64,000 nucleotides of DNA from Cylicocyclus nassatus (taxonomy: Eukaryota > Nematoda > Chromadorea > Rhabditida > Strongylidae): positions 74,355,600 to 74,419,599 of the forward strand of contig CATQJL010000223.1 in the NCBI GenBank assembly GCA_958299035.1. Direction: 5' to 3'. Each line of letters opens with the position of its first letter. Position 1 is the stretch's first letter. Shown piece by piece: positions 56,234-64,000 of this stretch. A model generated the notes under the pieces. That model was not told the origin of the DNA. It saw nothing but the letters and a program-made list of their open reading frames with translations, and ran no database searches. The position numbers were made by a program, and so were the translations under genes.

Positions 56234-57799
56234 TAAGCATAAAGAGTCAAGCAAAAAAACTGATTGAGAAAATTTCAAGCACTTGTTTAACTTTTTTTCC
56301 TGGTCGGAAATTGCTCTGCTTGCACGACACCGTATTGATGCGAAGTTGTCGTGATATTCGCAGCTCAACGCTTACAACAATGGAGTTAAAACGCTTTATT
56401 TGCAGTTTAGGAAATTAGCTGTAAGCAGTAGACCTACATAACTCTAAATTTTACTCCTTTCAACTTCCTATCAAGAAAGACCTTACGAGACTGCTAAAAT
56501 ACCGAAATTCCAAAGTTCTAACCGATTCTTCGTTTGGTCGAGTGATTAGAATGGGCCAAGACTATGTAATGCATCACCCATTTTCAAGGTAGAATTCTCA
56601 TTATTCTCGGAATTATGATGGTGTGCCGGCAATGTGCACAATGTTATCGATTAAACGACGAACGCAGAGCATCACAGAGGTTTTTGTGCATCAAAATTCA
56701 ATTTTTGTTTTTCTAAAGCTCGTCTATCTAAAGGTGATTTTGTAAATTATTTAATCAGCATCAAAGACTGCGCAGAGACCACAGCCGTAATTGAGCGCTA
56801 ATCACCGCGTTAGTGGCAAACGAGCGACTTTTAAAACCTCCATTCGGTTGAACAAGAACGTCTAAATTTCGTAAAGCCACAGCTTTTTGAGGCATTAAAA
56901 CCCTTCACGCCATTTGAAGCAAAAATGAGTACAATTTTTCAAAAGCGACAGCTTTCAGATACGATAAATCATATTTTAGTTGTAGTTGTGCAAAAAAAAT
57001 TTGGGTTCAAATAATGCAGTAGCGCTACAGAGATGGCCTTATACCCGTGGCCACCCCTGGAACACGATTTTTCAAGTCATTTTTTCCCACAAAAAGAATT
57101 TAGTTGAGCAATTTTGACCTATGTAACATTTGCATGCACACAATGGTTTTTCAGAGGGTTTCAGTCATTACAGAGCAAGTTACCATAACTCCCAAGGAGA
57201 CTTCACAATGGCCAGCACGCACTACGACATACATCTTACCATTCAGTGATAATGTGGTCGACATTCCGATTCCGTGGTCTCTCTTCCAAGTTTCATGAAT
57301 TCAACTCTGTTTTTATCGGCATTCTCAGACTCCTTGTCATCGCAGCGACGCACAGCTCCGTCTTTGATTGATGCTCTGGTTTATATGCTACTATAGCAGT
57401 CTTCCATGGCATTGCTGCTTTGACGGATTTGCATTTAAGCTTTGCGAAAGTATGTAGGAATAAGTTTTTCAAGTGCATGAGTCACAGGTTTTTCTTTCAA
57501 ATGGCCCAGAATAATCTAGTCAAGGCTCACATTTCGCAACTCGACTTCATCAAAGGACTTGGTTTATAACCTCATCCGTGAGTCCAGTCCAGCCATCCTC
57601 CTAGTTTGAGTGATCCTCAACCTTAGCTTTTAGTGCCATAAAAATCGTCAGGAGAGGCGATGAGCGAATCGAGAAACCAGCGCTGTATATAACAGACCGC
57701 GCCGGAAATTATGGTCATGTCATAGAATCGACTACACCATAAAACGCGAGTGACCGCAAAGAAAATAACAGACATGGAACAAGGAAAACAAAAATTAAA
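56234..57799. other. Intergenic, no gene seen
   Basis: AT-rich. Short frames at 57104-57298 and 57293-57478 oppose each other without support. Confidence 0.45.
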
Positions 57800-58720
57800 A
57801 ATTAAAACGAAACGCATATACGTTTGTAGGTTCTGGCACGCAGCTTACAAAACAGCGTTCCGTAGCGCAGTGGCAAGTGTTTTGCTCATAATCTTTGAGG
57901 TCTAGGTTCGGGTCTTTTCGCGGAATCATTTTTGCATTTGTCTCCTTTTGTTTTCAGTGATAAGCTGATCGTCCTAACATCATCAGAAACAATATTTATT
58001 GTAAAAACACAGCATCATCAGAAACAATATTTATTGCAAAAACACAACTACAGCTCCCCGGCTAGCAAGTTGATGGTAATGTACATACATGATAACTTAC
58101 AATGAAAACAAATGAAGTTTTCACAAAATAGTGCTCTCTCTCACAGTTATTTATTTGACAATTCTCTAGAAGGTCGGATGGGAAGCAGTATTGCCCGGGA
58201 GTAAGAAAAGCCCCAGAATGTTTATCGATATAGCTCGCTGCGTGCCATGAGTACGACAAATTTCGAATTTCTGCATTCCCTAACTTGTATTAATGTCTTG
58301 TACTGGTTATGGTGTTCTTTTTCAGATCAGCGCAAACTATCACGGTGAACAAACGACTAGCTAATTTCTGAAATCTCTACATAGTAGCCGTATTTTCGCA
58401 ATACATACTGTTTTTGATGATGCTAGGACGATCAGCTTATTACTGAAGACAAAAGGAGACAAATGCAAAAATGATGCCGAGAAGGACTACCGAACCTAGA
58501 CCTCAAAGATTATGGGTATAACCACTTTCCACCGCGCTACGCCGTCACGCCGTGCTGAGGCACGGCTGCCACATACTGTGTGGAACGCGCGATCTCATGG
58601 AATTCGAACGCTCATATCTTGGCACACAGGACCGCTTGGCAGATACGGAACGCTGTATTTGTAAGTTGCGTACCAGGACCTGCAAACGTATATGCGCTTC
58701 ATTAGAAAAGGCCACTTCGA
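57800..58720. repeat. Inverted repeat with tRNA-Met-like sequence in both arms
   Basis: Arms 57800-58045 and 58360-58720 are inverse copies (GCATATACGTTTG, CAGCGTTCCGTA, CATAATCTTTGAGGTCTAGG, GCATTTGTCTCCTTTTG, AAGCTGATCGTCCTA). The right arm has about 90 bp absent from the left. Each arm contains GTAGCGC(A/G)GTGG, a CAT-bearing loop CATAATCTTTGAGGTC and GGTTCGG, in the order of A box, anticodon arm and B box of tRNA-Met. The cloverleaf is too damaged to be a functional tRNA. Confidence 0.65.
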
Positions 58721-59127
58721 GTCCTCACGGTTCCCTTGTTAGTTTGACAATTCATTCCAGGCCTCCGACGCTTTCCTGGCCAAAAACTCCCTTTCACAAG
58801 CCATGGCCTTATACTTGGTATCAAAGTCACTTCAGTTAGGCGAATTGCTTTTGTGCCTGTTCAAAGCTAAACTTCATTTACTTCAGCTTCGGTTTGGAAA
58901 ATTAATGTTATCTGCTAAAGGCTCTGCACCTCTCTCGCGAACATGCTCTCTGATCATTTCCTAGCCTTAATTAGGTCACGGAGCCCCGCATTCCAGCCGC
59001 CGATCTGGTTGAAGCAAAGGATACTAGCGACTCTACAGGTCACTGTGGGTGGGCAGACACATCATCACATCCGTTCAGGTGGCGCTGTAAAAAAGGTCAT
59101 TTTATTTTTTGAACGACTCGCGAGTTG
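58721..59127. other. Intergenic with a half-copy of a MITE
   Basis: GATCTGGTTGAAGCAAAGG near 59006-59024 and GCTCTCTGATCATTTCCTAG before it resemble the right half of the MITE at 54905-55080. No gene seen. Confidence 0.4.
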
Positions 59128-59797
59128 CAGTAATCTTATATATAAAGCTGAATGTCTGTTTGTATGTCTTTATATCTGTATGTCTGTCTGTCTGTATGTA
59201 CGTATGTTCCGAATAGAAAATTCCATTTCTGAACCAATCCGGACCAAACTTGGCACACATACACTTCCTGCCCAGGCGGTGTCATAGGTTACTTTTCGTC
59301 ATCGATCGATATCGGTTTTATCGATTTTTACCGATTTTTTTGCAGAGTGCACCTACGGGGCTGGGAGTTTGCACAGGGGGTAATCGAGCATGCTGATTAC
59401 GAATACAATATTAATAATCAACATTGTCCATTACTTTTATCGATTTTATCGATTTTTTGTAAAGTTTGACATGCGGGATGAGTTTGCACAGGGGGGTAAT
59501 CGAGCATGCTGATTACGAATACAATATTAGTTTTTAAAATCGTGCATTACTTTCATCGATTTTGTCGATTTTTTTGCAAAGTTCAAGCTACGGGACTGGG
59601 AGTTGGCACAGGTGGGGTAATCGAGCATGCTGATTACGAATCTTATATATAAAGCTGAATGTCTGTTTGTATGTCTGTCTATCTGTCTGTCTGTCTGTCT
59701 GTGTGTACGTATGTTTCGATTAGAAAATTCCATTTCTGACCTGCGGGGCTGGGAGTTGGCACAGGGGGGGGGGTAATCGAGCATGCTGATTACTAAA
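59128..59797 (+). mobile_element. Helitron-like repeat block, opposite orientation to 1-712
   Basis: Two head modules (TCTTATATATAAAGCTGAATG with TGTCTG microsatellite) at about 59130 and 59640. After the first come three 120-bp units with ATCGATTTTATCGATTTTTT, GCTGGGAGTTGGCACAGG and GGTAATCGAGCATGCTGATTA; after the second comes a short unit. This is the same family as 1-712 in inverse orientation, 58 kb apart. No proteins are encoded. Confidence 0.75.
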
Positions 59798-60269
59798 ACA
59801 GCGGGAATATTGATTTGGCATGTAGGCATGGGCACAGGGAAAGGTTCGTACAGGAGCAGGGATAGTGTTCTTTGACATAGTGTTTTGACAGGGCCGGGCG
59901 GAGCCGGGTAAGCTAGCAAGTGGTACATATAGTACACTACGCTTTGAAGAAGCAATCAACAATGGGAAATCATCTGTAGTTCATTTTCACTATCATCCCC
60001 GCAAAAATCCTATTCCATAAACCTCAGTTCCCAGATCTTTTTACGGGAAATCAGCAAAGATATCTTCTCCAATGAAGAACAGCTCTTTAGATCAAAGCTT
60101 AAACTGATTTTATGGAACATTGTTATACCTTGGAAAAGTTAAGCTTCTTCTTTGAGGGAGACCAAAACTACAAATTCATAACTCCTTTGAAAGCAGCGTT
60201 CATTAAATTTTATAAAATTCCGAATCCTCGTAATTTCTGCCAGCGGGACCAAGTACGCCTTGCTCTTCT
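59798..60269. other. Intergenic, no gene seen
   Basis: AT-rich DNA between the Helitron-like block and the next foldback. No supported frame. Confidence 0.45.
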
Positions 60270-60870
60270 CCTTTGAGGACGAAAGTAGAGAACTCTTAGG
60301 GCAGCATGCATTAACATCCCCGGAAGAGGATAGCTTAGATGAAAAGCTTTACATCCTGAAGCTCCAGATGTCCATCTCAGAGCTGTGCTGTTTATCTAAC
60401 CCAACAGTGCTAATCATGTTTCTGGTAAGAACAAGCGATGTTTCGAAGTCATGAAATTTGCAATGAACCACAAGTCGAAAGTTGGAGTTTATCGAAAAAA
60501 CCGATATTTCAAAAACTCATTTGTTCTTATCAGCAACATGCTTAGCACTGTTGGGTTAAACGAACATTAGAAGTTTGAAATGTTTTCGTTAACTTGGAGT
60601 AAAGAAAAAAGACTTCAAAAAAAGCGGTCGCCCACCGAGGATTATCAGGGAATCATACAAAAGGCTGGAAAATGCGGCTTGTACAGCTTCTTGCTCCGGT
60701 TCAATAAGTTCATAGTAAAAGATGGTGGGAATTTTGAGGATAGGTAGACATCGTGAAATTCAGATATCTGGAGCTTCAGAATATGAAGCTTTCTTCTAAA
60801 GCTGCGATCCTCTCCCCCCTGCGGGGATGTTGATGCATGCGCCCTTAGTGTGACTCAAAAGACTCAAATA
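60270..60870. mobile_element. Foldback element, ~600 bp
   Basis: The left arm (GCATGCATTAACATCCCCGG, GAAGCTCCAGAT, AACCCAACAGTGCTAA, AAGAACAA) pairs with the right arm (TTGTTCTT, TTAGCACTGTTGGGTT, ATCTGGAGCTTC, GGGATGTTGATGCATGC). The turn is near 60480-60510. No coding capacity. Confidence 0.7.
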
Positions 60871-61932
60871 TCTTCCAAGTAAAGACTCAAAAGTACCTTT
60901 CAAAAAAGTGTTCTGTCGCATTAAGTCCCTGGGCTTTTTAGAACGAGACCTCCTAGCTCTTCTTTTCCCTTTTGGAGACAAAATTGAGATGTTTTTAGAA
61001 CGGGAAAACCAGAAAGTAGCTTACGCAAAATTTTGTAAATTTATTTATTTATTTATTCATAATACACGAAAGTGTGCCAAAAATAGAAACCAAAAACGCA
61101 AAACACAGAACACAAAACACTCGGGCTTAGATCACATTGTCCCCTGCTGGATGATCAGGTCGCTTTCCATCTCCAAGAAGTGAGTGGGCCTCCACCGAGA
61201 TCCTTTTCCCTTACCCGAACGCATGGGGATGTAATAAATTACCGGGGCCTGGCTGACCAGCTTAACCCAAGGCGGACGAATCCGTCAGGGACCCTGGGCG
61301 AGCGAGAAGGGGGGATCTCAAGGCAGAGGGCTCACTAGTCTTCGATCTCCTCAAACGGCTACCCAAGCAACGAGAACTTCTAAAGCCCTTGGAAAGATTG
61401 ATATACTGTAAAAAGCTTATTAACATGTGAAAAATCAATCAAAAACATCAAATTCCTTCAAAAACTAGATGACGCCTTTTTAGAAACTGTTTTGACACGC
61501 ATGGCGCAATCTTCAAACTGAGCATACAGATTTGACAGAATCAATCGCTTATCTGCGTACGAAAGGTCGCTCGAAGTGATAAGAGGGGGCATCGACCAAC
61601 TAGCTCGAGGACAACCGCAACTCCACTATACATGCAAAAAAACCACACTGCCTGTGAAAGGAAAGTCCACGAATTTCTTTGATTGCTCCATTTTTTGAAG
61701 AAAATTGCTCGAAAGTCTCAAAAAGAATGCAGCAGCAAGAGAATTTGTGCGGAAATTGCCGAAGATCTTGTAAATCTTAGTGTTCAAAAGTCAACTATTC
61801 CCAAAGTTTGCATAACATCTATGGTGGCCAGCTTTTTGCGAAATTCTAATGAATTTCTGCAGGAAGTTATATCAATCGGAAACTGACTAGGCCACCTTGC
61901 TGTGCGGCAAACGAAAGAGTTAAAGGTTTTCC

Positions 61933-62559
61933 TTAATTTGCGGTAACCCATTGAAAAACCTCCTGTACGGTTTCCGCAATTCTGAAGACCCAGAATTTAC
62001 TCGGTCTCAGTCTGGTTTCCAAACGAATAATGCGAAAGCAGAATACTAAATCATTGCATATTCTTCTGTACCTCAGACTATGTAGACCTAAAGCGGATAG
62101 TCTCAAGCCATACGCAGGCAAAGCTTGAGGGTATGCTTTTTGGACTTTTTCTAGCTTTTCAATATGCTTTTTCAGAAAAGGATTCCAAACGGGTGAAGCG
62201 TATTCAAGAAGAGGTAAGACATACGTCTTGTACAAGAGCACCAAGAGTTTTGCATCATTGCTGTGAATGTTCCTCAGAATAACAAAAAGAACGGTCAGAG
62301 CTTTCTTAGTGACTGATTCATACTGTAGAGGAAAATTGAGTTGATCGTCGACAAGCACACCAAGATCCCTAGTAACGTTACACTGCTCAAGAACTATCCC
62401 GTCACACACGTAAGTATGTGGTGGACAGTCTCCCAGATGCATGACTTTCGATTTGAGAGCATTTACTAGAAGGCCCCACTTTTTTGACCAAAGCACCATC
62501 TTCTCTATGGAGTGAGAAATTGCCTCGTGTGCTATGTTTTTTCTGTTTCGTGATAGCAA
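61933..62559 (-). pseudogene. LINE reverse transcriptase C-terminal part, separate frame
   Basis: A 208-codon frame following the FADD segment after a second frame change. It contains MVLWSKKWGLLVN, VMHLGD, VTRDLGVLVDDQLNF, LLVLLYKTYVLPLLEYASPVW and the HIEKLEKVQKA segment shared by CR1/jockey-like elements. It ends with a stop at 61933. It is part of the element above and not an independent gene. Confidence 0.85.
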
Positions 62560-62614
62560 AAGTATAACTTTATGTCGTCTGCAAAAACTTGGATTTTGAT
62601 ATCAGGGTGAGTCT

Positions 62615-63988
62615 TCAAGAAAGACGGCAGTTTTGCAGTGTAAGTGAGAAAAAGGAGGGGCGACAGTATTCCACCTGAGGCACTCCACTATTGCAAGGGA
62701 AGCGGCTTGAAAAACTAGACCCAACACGGATAGTCATATCTCGATCTTGTAGGTAAGATGTTATACAAGAAAGTAGTTGACCAAGCACACCGTAATTTTC
62801 AAGTTTAAAGAGCAACTTGGTATGGGAGACTGTGTCGAATGCTTTAGAAAGATCGAAAAACACAATATCCACCGATTTACCGTGATTCATTGCATTGATC
62901 CAGTCAAAGACTGAGTCTGAGAGCAAAGCAGTAGTGGATCCCCCTGGAAGAAAGCCGTGTTGGGCTAAGGGAAAGATGTTGTTTCTTTCTAACCAATCAC
63001 ACAGAGTCTCTTTTATGAGCGTCTTAAGAACTTTTCCAACAGGTGCAGTGATGCTGATAGGACGGAAATTAGAAAGGACATTACTGTGATCACTCTTAGG
63101 TATGGCTGTTACAAGAGCTTCTTTCCAAACTTTTGGTACTTCTCCGAATAGAAGAGACGCATTGAATATGAAAGTCAAGGGGAATGACAAGGCATGAGCA
63201 CATCTACGTAGTACAATTTGTGGGATTCCGTCATATGCGAGAGTTGTTGTTGCTTTGAGTTTTCTCAAAATTTCATAGACTTTCGAAGGTTCGATATATA
63301 TGTTTGGACAGCAAGAATCTACGCGAACACAAATGTCATAGAAAGCAGCTTCATTATGTAGACTGCTTGAGAGATTGTTCGTGAAAAAACAAGCGAAGTA
63401 ATTTCCCAATGCTTCAGCTTTGTCCTTTTCGCTTATAAGCAATTGCCCTTGCTCATCTATTAGGTTACTAATCTTTTGTTGTCCTTTGGTGATACTTCTA
63501 AGAAACCAATAAAGCTCTCTGAAGTTGTATCTAGAAAGACGTCGTTCCCGATTTGCGAAGAATTTGATATGATGGCTGATATATTTACAAACTTTCTTGT
63601 ATAGAGCATCGTGCAGCGGGTCATTCAATTGCGAGAAAAGTCGAGACTTTTGTCCCAACAAGTTTTGAATGTGAGCAGGATATTTCTGTATCTGCAACGG
63701 CGAAAAACGAAAAGGAATGTGCTGAGAAAATATCAGATAAAGTTTTCTGCAGAAACGCTTGTAAAGATCTTCAACGGATTCGTAGTTTTCAAAAACATTG
63801 CTCCAAATGATTCCTTCAAGAGCGTTACTGATTTCTAAGAAGTTTGCTTTACGAAAATCTGGATATGGAATAAAAGCAGTTTTACAAACAATGAATTTAA
63901 CGTTGAATCCAACCACATTATGGTCCGAAGAACCAAAAGGTGGGAGAGGCTCTACGTTTTTAATTACGTTATGGGAAGAAAATATCAA
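62615..63988 (-). pseudogene. LINE endonuclease/reverse transcriptase, 5' part, frameshifted
   Basis: A 457-codon frame that continues toward the window edge. Near its start GSSDHNVVGF is the C-terminal SDH motif of the apurinic-like endonuclease. After a linker come reverse-transcriptase blocks: SNFRPISIT, LAQHGFLPGGST, the first catalytic Asp in FFDLSKAFDTVSH, and SGVPQ. Immediately after SGVPQ the frame goes wrong; the expected glycine-rich block and the next part, including the FADD catalytic motif, lie in another frame (about 62560-62690). The enzyme is therefore inactive as encoded. Confidence 0.88.
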
Positions 63989-64000
63989 ATCAATGGCTGC

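Larger units (their letters stand above)
61038..64000 (-). mobile_element. Decayed non-LTR retrotransposon (LINE), CR1/jockey-like, 5' end beyond window
   Basis: On the minus strand the order is endonuclease end, reverse transcriptase, thumb and C-terminal region, 3' UTR, and a tail of AATA units (61038-61056). Non-LTR elements end in such short repeats. The catalytic protein is broken across three frames. The phrase DLGVLVDDQLNF, followed by LLEYASPVWNPF, is typical of CR1/jockey-group reverse transcriptases. A possible Tc1-like fragment at about 61690-61810 suggests later insertion or misassigned 3' UTR. Confidence 0.8.

Noticed and set aside
57857..57935. tRNA-Met gene
   Set aside because: The anticodon stem and T stem do not pair, and the same sequence lies in an inverted repeat with a deletion next to the A box.
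61190..61330. Hammerhead or HDV-like ribozyme near GGCGGACGAATCCGTCAGGG
   Set aside because: The conserved core (CUGAUGA with GAAA) is absent and no convincing double pseudoknot was found.
1..64000. CRISPR array or prokaryotic operons
   Set aside because: The tandem repeats have no unique spacers of constant length, and the genes have spliceosomal introns.

Overview
The window looks like nuclear DNA of a nematode, most likely a rhabditine or strongylid (clade V) species. The genes have short exons with GT..AG introns. Several start codons sit 1 to 6 bases after a TTTCAG or TTTTTAG acceptor, the arrangement expected for spliced-leader trans-splicing. The best-conserved gene is an astacin of the nematode NAS type. 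There is no prokaryotic operon structure. Most of the 64 kb is AT-rich intergenic or intronic DNA packed with DNA-transposon derivatives.

Layout. 1-712: Helitron-like tandem repeats. 1932-2583 and 8308-8951 (+): two near-identical three-exon genes for secreted ML-domain (NPC2/MD-2-like) lipid-binding proteins, with GATA motifs upstream. Between them lie three foldback or terminal-inverted-repeat elements and a possible pair of exons. 9532-18696 (-): a complete 16-exon astacin metalloprotease gene (637 aa: signal peptide, Gly/Pro-rich region, prodomain, zinc protease, ShK domain) that fits nas-9. Its introns hold a Tc1-like element, a hAT element with a perfect 8-bp target duplication and a palindromic mariner derivative. 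21.4-36 kb: a MITE, a tRNA-derived SINE and a row of small secreted-protein genes at 25989, 29392 and 32669 (+) that share one signal-peptide exon design, then an acidic protein gene on the minus strand (35121-35784 and upstream). 36-52 kb: mostly repeats (a second hAT element, foldbacks, a TA-flanked MITE) with two weak small secreted-gene candidates on the minus strand. 52.5-55.6 kb: a three-level nest of transposons. 55.8-61 kb: a Harbinger-like MITE, an inverted repeat with tRNA-Met-like arms, and a second Helitron-like block in the opposite orientation to the one at 1-712. 61-64 kb: a decayed non-LTR retrotransposon cut by the window edge.

The genes do not form a pathway. The recurring theme is secretion: lipid-binding proteins, a secreted protease and small secreted peptides. 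No undescribed multi-gene system could be demonstrated. The strongest unusual signals are the tandem MAxLL genes, where one 5' exon leads into different 3' exons, the nested and palindromic transposons, and the Pol III-like inverted repeat. Exon models were built by hand from splice signals and reading phase.
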